NCBI GenBank assembly: GCA_900617975.1
Contig: UZAE01013641.1
Span: forward strand, 1 to 20,495
Direction of reading: 5' to 3'
From: Rodentolepis nana
Taxonomy: Eukaryota; Platyhelminthes; Cestoda; Cyclophyllidea; Hymenolepididae
Length of the DNA stretch: 20,495 nucleotides
A program made the translations under genes and the position numbers. Position 1 is the first letter of the stretch, and each line of letters starts with the position of its first letter. The notes beneath the pieces were generated by a model, which did no database searches, was not told the origin of the DNA, and saw only the letters and a program-made list of their open reading frames with translations. This document shows, one piece after another, positions 1-10,200 of the stretch.

Positions 1-162
1 AAACACAAAGGTAGAGAAAAGGTGAGGTGAGTACTGTGAAGGGGTCAAATATGACAAACAGTGAGGCGATGGCAGTTTGAAGTCAGAAGTCAAATGCCGA
101 TCAATAGACCTTTTTTGCCGTATGAGTATTCGTTGCCCAGGGTGTACCACGTGGAGATAAGG
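1..162 (-). repeat. SINE-like repeat, copy 1 (cut by window edge)
   Basis: Matches the right-hand half of the family seen complete at 3468-3804 and 16762-17089. Shared blocks include AGGTGAGGTGAGTACTGTG, GGCAGTTTGAAGTCAGAAGT and TTGCCCAGGGTG. The element is taken as - strand because full copies carry an A-rich (AAAT)n tail on that strand. The window begins inside it. Homology fades after the CACGTGGAG block, and here the usual GAGGTAAGT reads GAGATAAGG, so the last 20 or so bases of the family end are lost or diverged. Confidence 0.85.
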
Positions 163-1241
163 CAAATGTTAAGAGCCAGATGCCAATTAAACAGTTAGCG
201 GTAATTGATGCGAGATATTAAAATAAGAGTTTCTCACAAGGGAGGCTCTTGAATGCTTCTCCTTCGGGTAGAGGAGGATTCAAAATGCTTCCTGCTCAAG
301 GATAAAGTTAAAAAAGCCAACAAATAAAGCCGAAACTTCATTACTGTCCACAGTAATACAATGAGTTACAATTTCAAACCACGAGAAGCTACTGAAATCG
401 GCTAACAGGACATCTAATAAATACTAATGAGAAAAGGAACAAATAGCTCCTGTGAGAAGCTTCAAAGGAATTATTTGGTATTTGGATTCGGGTTGGCAAA
501 TTTGCTAAGTGGATAGCTCACGTTCCGAATTTCAAATTTCAGCATTTGTCACCCGAAGTGCAGAAAATGTTTGTCTACGATATTTCGCTCTAATTCATTG
601 ACTTTTTGAAAAAGGAAGAACCAATTTTGTCACTTCAGCTCATTTTTCTTCCAGAAGGTTGAGAATGCGAAATGATTCTGCGTGGTGTTTTGGGAACTTT
701 TAATTCCAATATGGAAGAGCTGAGTTATTTACACAATTTTGAAGGCTGTAGCACTAATTTTCATGCCAATGGATGGTTATTCCACTAATGCACCTATAAT
801 GTGGAATTCTCGAATACAGAATCATTTTCAAATACCCATTTCTCTTACAACTAAAAAGACAAGCGCTCACTACTTTATTTTATTATTTCCATTGGCATTC
901 ACGGTTGAGAAACACAATTTAAAATCTTGAGATGGAGATTACGTAGTGATGAACCATGGATCTGACTCCTGGATCCCAGATACTCATGTTTATTTAAATG
1001 GATTCGACTCATTTCTTCACATTTCATTATCCGCAGTTTGAATATTCCGATTTTCTTTCAATGTTTTTAATTAGTTTCTAGTCTGATTACATTCATCATG
1101 TTGGCTAGCGATCAATGCATAAGTGCGTTAAAGACTCTGGTGCCAAAGTCTCCTAGACACTAGGACGATATCTTCTTGTCTGGATGAGAGTTTGAGAAAT
1201 GATTTCTAATTGACCATCTTTTCTAATCAAATTTGAGGGGT
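163..1241. other. Flanking or intronic DNA, no gene seen
   Basis: AT-rich sequence with stops in all frames. A 63-codon open frame at 739-930 has no recognisable motif. I searched for the exon expected just upstream of 4161, which should encode a W-Y-I-x-G...PKD...LLD-like run ending with two bases of a split codon, and found none. This is therefore probably intron upstream of the first visible exon. Confidence 0.5.
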
Positions 1242-1520
1242 TGTAGCGGATTGCTACGCTAGTAATGCCTTGACCGGCTCAGAAATCTCCTATATCTCCT
1301 ATATCTCAACTAGCTAAGCTATTGTGTAGCTAGTGAGGAAAGAGAGACGTATTACGTAGACCAGGTTTATTGCAAAATATGATATCGGCTAAAGCGAATA
1401 GTTATCAAATAAATCAAGCATGATTTAAGTGAATATTAATAGCTGAATATCTGTGAACCGTGTTCTACGTGTACGGCCGCACATTCTAAATCATGACGTT
1501 TGCGCGTGCGATGACGAATG
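1242..1520 (-). repeat. 3' LTR of the gypsy-like element
   Basis: Direct repeat of the block at about 2678-2971. Long shared runs include GAGAGACGTATTACGTAGAC, AATATGATATCGGCTAAAGC and TGTACGGCCGCACATT (with small changes). The outer end is TGTAGC next to GGGT. The inner edge near 1516-1520 is blurred: after GATGACG the two copies diverge, and no clear polypurine tract is visible beside it. Confidence 0.85.
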
Positions 1521-1770
1521 GTCTCGGCTTGTCGGTTGAAACATTGCAATGGGCAAGTGTGTCGCAGTCTGATAGGGATAAACAATTCAAACGTATCGAA
1601 GGATTGGATGTGATTTCTTCTGTTCGTCAGCCATAACTTGCAGATCGAGATCGGATATGGCGATTTAATTCGATTCCATAGGAGACAATGCGGGCAATAA
1701 CGTTGCTAATACCGTCGATGTGTCGTACGTGAATAGTGAATTCCGAATGTCGGGTTTTTCTGGGAGAATA

Positions 1771-2060
1771 CTAGTCGGTGGCTCGAAAGGCATGGTCGGT
1801 GAAAATGGTGATCGGCGTCCTTCCAATACCTGCCAGAAGTGCTTGACTGCTGTGGCGCACCTCTGTAGCTGGGAAATTTTTTGAGTAAAAGGAGAGCAGC
1901 TGCGTTTCGCCCTTAATCATCTGCTGCAAGGCTACTCCAGTTGCCACCTGGAATGCGTCGAGCTTCAAAACGATGCACGTCTCGCTGGAGGCATCAAGGT
2001 GATTCAACGTGGTCTCCGCGGCTAACCTTCTCTTTCTAGAGAAAACGCTGATTCGGCCTC
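1771..2060 (-). pseudogene. RNase H-like fragment of a Ty3/gypsy pol
   Basis: The - strand frame carries the signature order of the RNase H domain that follows reverse transcriptase in Ty3/gypsy pol: a DA start (KLDAFQVATGVALQQ), then LLSFYSKNFPATEVRHS, then TIFTDH near the end. In family members these correspond to the D-A-S...GAVLQQ, plA-F-S-kkLs..e..Ys and .. i.TDH.pL blocks. The frame ends soon after TDH, and the usual reverse transcriptase domain (with YxDD) upstream and integrase downstream are absent. The open frame runs back to 2271, but only this part resembles RNase H. It is a dead remnant. Confidence 0.75.
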
Positions 2061-2063
2061 CGG

Positions 2064-2145
2064 TGGCGACCAACATGAGGCCCGAACCCACGACCACGAG
2101 ATGAAGAGTCTCGTGCTCTACCAACTGAGCTAGCAGATTCCGGTG
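2064..2145 (-). tRNA. tRNA-Lys(CUU)-like pseudogene with encoded CCA, inside the retrotransposon
   Basis: On the - strand, TAGCTCAGTTGGTAGAGC gives a perfect D arm and A box. The anticodon arm is CGAGA-CTCTTCA-TCTCG (anticodon CTT, Lys), and the T arm GTGGG-TTCGGGC-CTCAT pairs fully if G-U is allowed. The acceptor 3' strand GTTGGTC pairs with CACCGG...C on the 5' side, interrupted by six extra bases (AATCTG, 2134-2139). The discriminator G (2067) is followed directly by CCA (2066-2064). Position 37 is C rather than the usual A, and the B box has TTCGGGCC for TTCGANNCC. Eukaryotic tRNA genes do not encode CCA, so a copied mature tRNA is the simplest reading. It is probably not functional. Confidence 0.75.
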
Positions 2146-2248
2146 TACACATAATGAAAAATCATTGATCAACTGCAATTTGAAAATAATCTGCGTTTCC
2201 ATCAAGCACTTGATCTTTACAGCAAGAGAATCAGAATTCAATCGGCAT

Positions 2249-2620
2249 TTATTCAAAGTCAATTGATGCAATTTTCTTTTTTATCACCAGCCTGTCATAC
2301 GAGTTGCTGTTCGGCGACATGATCATCAAGTCCCAGACTAGTTTGGGGATGTTACTCGGCACAGCTATCGTCAAGTGAACAAACCAGTTCGTTCGTTTTG
2401 AGATGCTCATTATTTTGAGCATATTCTCGAATTGAACGAACCAGATTTCTGCGTATTCTGAGTGGAAGGTTGGACATCCCAAAATGATATTTGAGGAGTC
2501 GGAATCTGTTTCTTTGGACATCGTGTGGGACGGTGATCGGCGGAAGGAGAGTCGGTTCGTCGATACGCTGATCGTTCGAGTAGGACCACCGAGAGCGGTG
2601 TGCGATAAAAGGAAAAATCG
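2249..2620 (-). pseudogene. gag-like fragment of a Ty3/gypsy element
   Basis: The - strand frame reads ...CPTFHSEYAEIWFVQFENML... followed by KLVWDLMIMSP and SYDRLVIKKKI. This fits the Ty3/gypsy gag capsid pattern: P-x-F, then W-F-x-x-x-E, a stretch ending in L-x-x-x-V-W-D-L-x, and finally Y-x-x-L-x-x-x-I. It lies just inside the 5' LTR, where gag belongs. No CCHC nucleic-acid-binding knuckle follows: the frame stops at 2249 and the tRNA-like sequence comes next. A frame reaching 2665 is open, but its first 40 residues are not recognisable. Confidence 0.65.
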
Positions 2621-2677
2621 TAATGCCAGTGAGAGATTGCTTCTCTGCTGAGCGTTTGAAGTCAAGCTTTGGCGATC

Positions 2678-2971
2678 ACGTCACGTTAATTGCTTCACTG
2701 GTTAAGTCTTGACTGGCTCAGAAATCTCTCTATGGCAGTATCTCCTATATCTCAACTAACTAAGCTACTGCGTAGGTAGCAAGGAAAGAGAGACGTATTA
2801 CGTAGACCAGGTTTATTGCAAAATATGATATCGGCTAAAGCGAGTAATTATCAAATAAATCAAGCATGATTTAAGTGAACATTAATAGCTGAATATCTGT
2901 GAATCGTGTTCTACATGTACGGCCGCACATTCCAAATAATGACGTTCACGCGTGTGATGACGTGTGCCACA
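2678..2971 (-). repeat. 5' LTR of the gypsy-like element
   Basis: Direct repeat of 1242-1520 in the same order and orientation. The outer end is GCCACA followed by GGGT, which matches the GGGT left of the other LTR. The inner end near 2678 is set by fading similarity (TGGTTAAGTCTTGACTGG here against AGTAATGCCTTGACCGG in the other copy), so it may be off by tens of bases. No primer-binding site could be recognised with confidence next to it. Confidence 0.8.
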
Positions 2972-2975
2972 GGGT

Positions 2976-3453
2976 AAAATGATGTAACAGCAAGGTATAG
3001 AGTAAAGAATACTATTAATTAAACTTTTTTTAAAATTTGGAGAAAGAATATTTCAGATAGAAAGGGAAAATTTGAAATTTTAAATAAACGAACGAGAATC
3101 TTCCTAACTGTACAAAATTCAGATGAGTAACATACGAAAATATTCGTTGCTCTAAAATAGGGATCACCTTTTATGTTAAATTTAAAATTACATGAAAGCC
3201 TTGAAAAGCCTAAAAGAAAATAAATATAAAGTTAAATACCCACTCCTCAGAACTACAGAGTTTATAGACAAGTAATTAATAGAATTTCTGGTCATTCAAT
3301 TGCCTACTAACCAACATGCGACATTGAAATGTCGAAACGCATTGAAGTTGAACTCAGAGATGCTTTTATATCTTTTCGAAATTTGCGCACAACTATTTTT
3401 TAATTGTTTTTTTTTCCAAATTCATTACACTCCAAATAACCGTCAGTAACGTG
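2976..3453. other. AT-rich spacer, no gene seen
   Basis: Short stretch between the LTR element and the next SINE copy. Rich in A/T runs, with stops in all frames. No exon, RNA or repeat recognised. Confidence 0.5.
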
Positions 3454-3467
3454 GAATGCATCAAAGT

Positions 3468-3804
3468 TTATTTATTTATTTATATCAAATGGCTGGCTTT
3501 ATGATAGTTATCATTAGCCCTTTGGTTGACTTCAGAATTCTCAGAGGGGAGGAGGAACATCAAAGTGAAAAAAGTCGAGAGAGGGGAGGGGAGAAACAGA
3601 AGAGTGTTCCAAAGATGTAAAAGAGACAGACACAAAGGTAGAGAAAAGGTGAGGTGAGAACTGTGGAAATGATCGAATATGACATGTAGTCAGGTTATGC
3701 TAGTTTGAAGTCAGAGGTCTACTGCCAGTTAATAGACTTTTTAGCTGTATGAGTATACGTTGCCCAGGGTGCACCACGTGGAGGTAAGTCTATCGCACAC
3801 CCCA
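3468..3804 (-). mobile_element. SINE-like element, copy 2, full length
   Basis: About 337 bp. The left end on the + strand is TTTATTTATTTATTTATATC, which is an (AAAT)n tail on the - strand. The right end is GAGGTAAGTCTATCGCACAC followed by CCCA. It is flanked by a 14-bp target duplication, GAATGCATCAAAGT (3454-3467) and GAATACATCAAAGT (3805-3818), with one mismatch. Tail plus duplication indicate insertion by target-primed reverse transcription. No protein is encoded consistently across copies. Confidence 0.9.
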
Positions 3805-3818
3805 GAATACATCAAAGT

Positions 3819-4160
3819 GAATTAAAGAGAAGAAACATCAAAAGACAAAAATCGGAAAGATTGGTAGCAATAAAACTGAACGGTTTGTGTGCGCACACAC
3901 AGCTTCCAATAATTTGAGAAATCTTTAATCAAATCATGAGTGAACATTTAATTTTATGCTTTTAATTTTATTTTACAACTGGTGACATAATAAATACTAC
4001 GCGTAGAATGGAGATAAGAACAAGAGCTTGTTAATTGTAGGTATACACAGTATACTGGCGTTCCAAAGGACGTACTTTTTCTGGTCGATACGTAAGTTGT
4101 TGACTTCATTTAATCTGGACGATCGTTTTATCTCAATTCGGCCTCCCAACTCTCTTATAG
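3819..4160 (+). other. Intron 3' end before the first visible exon
   Basis: AT-rich sequence without coding signal. It ends in a pyrimidine-rich acceptor, CTCCCAACTCTCTTATAG, at 4144-4160. It holds a short GTGCGCACACACA stretch near 3890. Confidence 0.6.
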
Positions 4161-4260
4161 GAGTGGAAGCATGCATGGTCAGGCTCTAAATTTGGCCAAC
4201 ACCTCACTCCGACTTCTAATTGAAACGCTAAATAAAAACGACTTCTTTGCTGTGGCTAAG
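4161..4260 (+). CDS. alpha-2/delta exon: VWA start, metal site
   Basis: Acceptor TTATAG, donor AAG|GTGAGG. One base completes a split codon, then SGSMHGQALNLANTS...TLNKNDFFAVAK follows. This is the SGS part of the DxSGS metal-ion-dependent adhesion site (MIDAS); the Asp must lie in the upstream exon outside the window. It aligns with the vertebrate run DVSGS...TLSDDDFVNVASF. Ends in phase 0. Confidence 0.9.
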
Positions 4261-7200
4261 GTGAGGGAATTTCGAAGTAATTTTTTGCATTTTAAAGGCA
4301 AATGACTGTGTTGTTAGTATTCTACACTTATTGTAAAATTGATTTCACAGTCAATCTCCGCTAAGCTATAAATGTTTGCTATTGGAGAATTGCCTTAACA
4401 GGATCATGTTAGATCACACTGCTTTCTCACCTTTTAGTATATAAAATAATGAATGGGCAATACCATATAAAGATAGTAATCATTAGCCCATTAGCCGACT
4501 TTGATGTTCCTCCTCATCTCTGTGAAGCCAAAAGTCGAGAGGGGGAATAGTAGAGTGATCAACAGATGTAAAGAAAACAGACAGGCATGAAGATGAGTAC
4601 TCCGAATGTGCTAGTTTGATAGTCTTTGATCTGATCTCCATCGTCATGACATCCAACATTCGTAAAACTTACAAAAACCTTCATTGCTTTTCCATTTTAA
4701 TGAAACAGTTCAATTAAGTTCAATTCTCGAAGAAGGAAAAGGTTTTTATTCTTTTGACTTGTTAATTGAATGGTATTAACACTATTCTCCTAGCTTTATA
4801 TAATTCCATACCCTTGAACAACGCCGGCAATATTGGGAGTAAATCTCTTTAAAAATTCTTTTAGAATACCGAATGGCAAAATGCATTCCTAAACCATTAT
4901 TCGTAAGCTCACTTAAACCTGTATAAATGACCGTATAGCTTTCTGTGTCTATGGGATAAGATCCAACTTTGTCTAATGATCCGAATACGATATCACCTTT
5001 GCCACCTTCTACAATCCCATAAATTGACAAGGAGTTTTCAGTTTAAAAGGACGATCTAATTTTATGATCATATTTTCCCTGAAAGGAACTGAAATCAATT
5101 AACAGTAGGTCAAATGGATTACTGAGTCATCTCTTGCAAGCAAAATTCAGTGCTTGATAAGGAGGAACGATTTTTTAACATAGACAGTGTTTAAATTGGC
5201 TAACTGCCGGTAATAAAAATAGTTTCAATAACCTTGACCTTGAATTTAAGTAGGATGGGTACTTGACTAGCTATTACAGTTTAAATTTGGCAAAAATTTG
5301 CCTCCTATTCAGAAGGTGGTTAACAGCACTAAGTAAAAACTATTCCACTTCACTAATATTCACTTAAAATCTACCGCGGGTTTGATAAAAAAGCTAAATA
5401 TATACTTTGACATAAATTTAAAAATTGAAATTCGCTACTAGCCTTCTCAGGAATGAGGGTTTGCGGTAAAGTGTTATGCCTGCGGTATCAGAAGTCACAG
5501 CGCTATCCTCTTAGACGCAGATCACCTTTTTCAAAATGCGCAAATTATTCTGGACAGAGACTGTTATCAATTCGATGATGTTTTGATCTCATAACGATCG
5601 TGTTAAGGCGACTTAGGCATCATCATTTAGTCAAGCGTTGCTAAAAAATGAAAATACTAGTCCCCAAACCCATTTCCAAAATCTTTTCCTAAACTCATCC
5701 TGGATGAGAGACACGAATTCCACACCCAAACTTAAAAAGTGGTAATGCCCATTCTGTTCACTGGATTGACACAAACTCGCTACTTCCCACAGATGGCAGA
5801 CGTGGGCGACTCATTGGAAGGAGTGGCAAGAGAAAAATCCATATGAGATACCTAATCATTACAATAGACAGTAGTGACAGAAATTAGACCTCTTAATGGC
5901 AGAGATGCATAGAAGGACATTAGATCGCGAAACTATTTATTAAAAAGTAGAATTTGTTCCGCTTTGAAAATAATGCTTTCTTATGTACCTCCAGTTTCCA
6001 ACAAGTCGTGATAATCTGGAGCCATCATATATTTATGGGTGCTTTTACAACGGCTCCTGCTACAATTCTCTTGTTCAAGCCACTAGTCTCAATAAACAGG
6101 CAAGATAATGAATAAGATTGTTTGATTGTGCGCACTGCAGAGATTATAATTTTTTATATGGAATTTTAGCAAGTGATTCGGAATGTTTTTCGTTTAACGG
6201 CCCATGATACTGCAGATTATGATGCAGCAATTGAATTTGGAATGAAACAAATGAGTGCCGTGAGTAACTTATCTACCTTTTATTAATTTGTCCTAAATGA
6301 AAAAAAAATTCAAGATTCTCAACTAAAATGGAAATATTTATTTAGTTTCAATTTGATTAGAAAAAAACTTTCATTGCACTATTGCCAGCATAATAAACGA
6401 CTTTTTTCCTTTTAAATGAAGTTTTCTACGCATAGACCTGCTACTGCTCATTGCAACAAGATTATGGTATTGATAAGCGATTCAGATATAGACTACAGCA
6501 ACCGCACAACTCAGGATATGCTAACTAGATACAAAGACTATGTATGTTTTACTGAATTCTATATAAGTAGAAACTATTTTACATGTAATGTTCGGTCGCA
6601 TTAATTAGCCTTTCCTATTTAGGTACATCTCATCACATATTCTCTGTCAACAATCACAGGGCCTGGTCCACTGGATAAATTTTCAGACCGAATTAATGGT
6701 AAAAGAATTTAAATGACAAAATTTCTATGCTTTTTTGAATTCGTAGTCTTTTTTATAATCGTTTGAAATTTAGTGCTTTATCTGCCTTAATAAAACATGA
6801 GCGTAATTTTTTTCTCAATTCTAAGAGGAAATTTCGATCTTTTGGGGGGGGGGGGGGGTTTAATCATTATCTCATTGTATCATTTATAACTGCATGTCTT
6901 TTTTGCGTTTTTGCATCCATGTTGTTAGCTTTTTATGAAACTTATTTTTTGCATTACACAATCAATATAATTATGGGGGCACGTTTGAAGCTTTGTATTT
7001 TCGCAAAGGATTATATCAATAAAATTGTAAAATTTAATTTGATGGACAGTTCGCTTTGGGATGATTGACTGTTATGAGCAATAACAACTTGTGATCTTTT
7101 ATCCCTTAAATTATTTATTTCGCCAATACTGCTGTTGCTGTTCCGCATACTACTTACTACTACAACTGCCCTCTAAGTTTTGGCCTCAGAATTGGAAATT

Positions 7201-10200
7201 GATTGAGTTCTCTGTCGTTTTATTACCAGAGCTAACTGCGCAGTGGAAAAAATTTTCTACCCGTAGTTTCTGATTTCTAATCCAATGCTAATTTCTCCAC
7301 AAATATGCAGTGAGAGAGAATCCACGTATAGCCCATTTCTTTACCAGTGAGTCTCCTCTTTTTCTACCTTCCTTTCCCCAGGAGCATTTGCGCAAATACC
7401 TGTCACCGGAGCTGTGTCAACCATTTTACGAGTGAGTTTCGGTATTGTTGCAATTATCATTATTATTATTATTACTTTTTACGTCAGATTAAGAAAGCAC
7501 TTTTGCCCTTTTCAATCACGGAACGCCCCGAGCACTTGACAAAGTGAAATAGACTAGAAAGAAAATGAACGGATGGGGAATCGGAATATATTGATCAGCA
7601 GTATTTATGTCAAATTTCCCACACAAAGGCGTATGCCTTATATCGTAGTATTTAATAGATCTTTTGAGTCTGTTGGTGGTTGAGATTACTCAGAACTTAC
7701 TCTCTGCTTCATTTATTGATATGGTTCCTCATGCAGCTATGGTCATTTGTGTTTTCTTACAGATATGAGGCTAGAAAAATGCCTTCGCAATGTGACAAAG
7801 CTCACTTGAGTTCAGTTAAGGTGAATTCTGCTCATTAGTTAACTGCTCACGCCTATATGGGAAGGTGTTTACAGCATTTCATCTTGAAGGTTAGAAGGCA
7901 TCCTGCCGATGTTCTTATAAGACAATCATATTCTACTACCTCTCTCGTTTTCCATAATTAGCCAATCCAAATTGTCGCACACTCATTTGTGTGACCCTCA
8001 ACTTTTCAGATTGCACCATTTGAATACTTATTTTGGTAGCTTATAGCTAGGCAACAATTGCCAATTTTAATCAATTTCAAGCCAGGGGGAACGAGAGGAG
8101 AAAGAGTTGTTGGTAAGAGACGTCTTACTTCATGTGAATTTCAATTTCATCTCACTTTCTGCTTTATTCTTAATTGACAAAGGCCATAGCACCCCTATTT
8201 AATGTATCGAAGTTCGAATCCTTCAGGAAAATGATCCCACTGCGTCCGGAGCTGATTGATCAGTAGATTGACGAAACAATAGTCAGAGCTCATCGGAGTT
8301 CGCTAAATATTTATTTATTTCGAATGACAGGCGTTTTGATATCTATCATTAGCCATTTAGCTGACTTCGGGCTTCACAGAGGGAGGGCTCATCAAAGTAG
8401 CAGAAAGTCGAGGGATGGGGAATTAAATATTAATACAAGAGTAATCTCCATGACCTTTGGGTCTATATAAAATTCGTTCACTTCTTAAAACGATTAGTGA
8501 TACCTATAAAAATAAGTTTCCAGCTTGAGTTAATTGTTTCCCCTCGATAATATGATTTCCTTTAATGGGCACGAAAATTATGACATTTGAGATTGGCACG
8601 GGAGAGAGGGGTAAGTAAATATCCTCATTGTCAAAAAATGCACCTACTGAAGGCCTTTGGGATTCCGAATTAGTTTAAGAACCTACTGTTGGAGATTTGG
8701 ATATGGAGAAAGTGATTGAACGTACAAACCAACTAATGCTTCCACCCCTAGCGAGGTTCAATTCCCCGACGTAAGGACAAAGTGCATAAGAGTACCCTTC
8801 AAGCACATCCAAGCACACATTTTCAGCAATGAAGTTTTCCGCCTAACTCTCGGTTATCTCACTTTGGCCAAACAATTGTCGCCACTAAGACCAGAAAACT
8901 TTGTAAAAGTTCATTAATCACTAAAATGCTGAAGCACTTTTGGCATCCCCTCGTTTAATGTTCTTTATTGACCGCCCTGAATTGCTCATTCTGTTATTAA
9001 TCTAGCATTTCACAGAAACTGCTACCGGTTATGGGGCGAAGAGAAAGCGTCATCTACTGGGTCTGGAATTGGTCGTTCATCAAGCAGCGGACATATTTCC
9101 TTTCAAAATAGCTGAAGTATGCCAATGAAGGATATTTCTTTGCACGCAATTGCAAGCATGACGCATCCTCAACAAAATCTATTTGAATGGCATGCCTTGT
9201 GACTAGACGCACAGCATGCACAGTTACTTTGTTATTTCAATATTTAACCTTGGCTTGCCTTGTTCAGGAGATTGGTCCTATGGCAAGTTTAACGATGGCT
9301 GTGTATAACCGATCATTGGATGTAAGTTTACTGCTTTCTATTTCACCTTAAATTCTCTTGAAATGAGAGCTTTATTGAATACATCTTTCTTAAAATGGAT
9401 AGCGAAGAGTCTCTCTACTTGGTATTATGGGAACAGATGTATCAGCCCGAGAAATGGTTGATCTCCTTCAGCCATACCTTGTGAGTTAGATTTGAATGCT
9501 TAAAAAAAAGCGGTGAATCTTTTATGCACTTCTTTTTTTATATCTTTCCTCTTTAGAATAGTCCAACAGATTACGCATTCATGATAGACAACAATGGATT
9601 CGTACTATTTCATCCACTTCTGAAGTCTTATGTGAGTAGAATTCAACATTCTCTTTGTAATTTCACTTTGATGGTCTTTTGAGTGGAAACAAGCACTCAG
9701 TGTCTCATTGAGAAATAGTGACCTAGTTTCCTCCTTCCAATGGCAGGCTTCATGGTGGTTATCATTAGGCCTTTAGTTGACTTCGGGCTTCACAGGGAGG
9801 AGGAGGAGGAACACGAAAATCACAAATGTCGAGAGGGGGGGGGGAACAGAAGAGTGATTCACAGATGTAAAAGAGACAGACACAGGGTCAGAGAAAGGGT
9901 AAGGTGTGTGCTGGGAAAGTGGTCGAATATGGCACACGGTGGGGTGTGTGCTGGGAAAGTGGTCGAATATGGCACACGGTGGGGTGATGGTAGTTTGAAG
10001 TGAGAAGTCAACTGCCGGTCGATAGCCTTTTTGCCCTATGAGTATACGTTGCCTAGGGTGCACCACGTGGAGGAAAGTCTATCGCACACCCCATACCCTT
10101 GATAGTAAATACAGTCAAAGGCTGCTTGATTGATCCAATTTTCACTATTTAAAAGGAATTTATTGGAATAATTGAAATGTGCTGAATGCTTTCGAAAGTG

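Larger units (their letters stand above)
1242..2971 (-). mobile_element. Degenerate, internally deleted Ty3/gypsy-like LTR retrotransposon
   Basis: Two direct repeats of about 280-300 bp flank roughly 1.15 kb. The outer ends read TGTAGC...GCCACA on the + strand, so the element has the usual TG...CA termini. Each end is bordered by GGGT (1238-1241 and 2972-2975), a 4-bp target duplication typical of Ty3/gypsy-class integration. Coding remnants are all on the - strand: a gag-like segment, then a truncated RNase H segment. Protease, most of reverse transcriptase and integrase are absent. The LTRs are roughly nine-tenths identical by eye, so it is an old copy with a deletion of several kb relative to a full element. 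It lies upstream of the first visible calcium-channel exon, probably in an intron, antisense to the gene. Confidence 0.85.

Noticed and set aside
2067..2139. Functional host tRNA-Lys gene
   Set aside because: Disrupted acceptor stem, altered position 37 and B box, a CCA at the 3' end, and location inside a dead retrotransposon all argue for a pseudogene.
4782..5030. 82-codon open frame on the - strand
   Set aside because: Lies in an intron, has no recognisable motif and no repeat support.
6763..7273. Open frames around the poly-G run
   Set aside because: Low-complexity, hydrophobic AT-rich translations without motifs. The flanking exons join in frame without them.
7737..7820. Possible 28-codon alpha-2/delta exon (LWSFVFSYRYEARKMPSQCD...)
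   Set aside because: Splice sites and phase are workable, but there is no family similarity, and including it makes the segment before the Cache domain too long. The exon at 9006-9116 alone fits the spacing.
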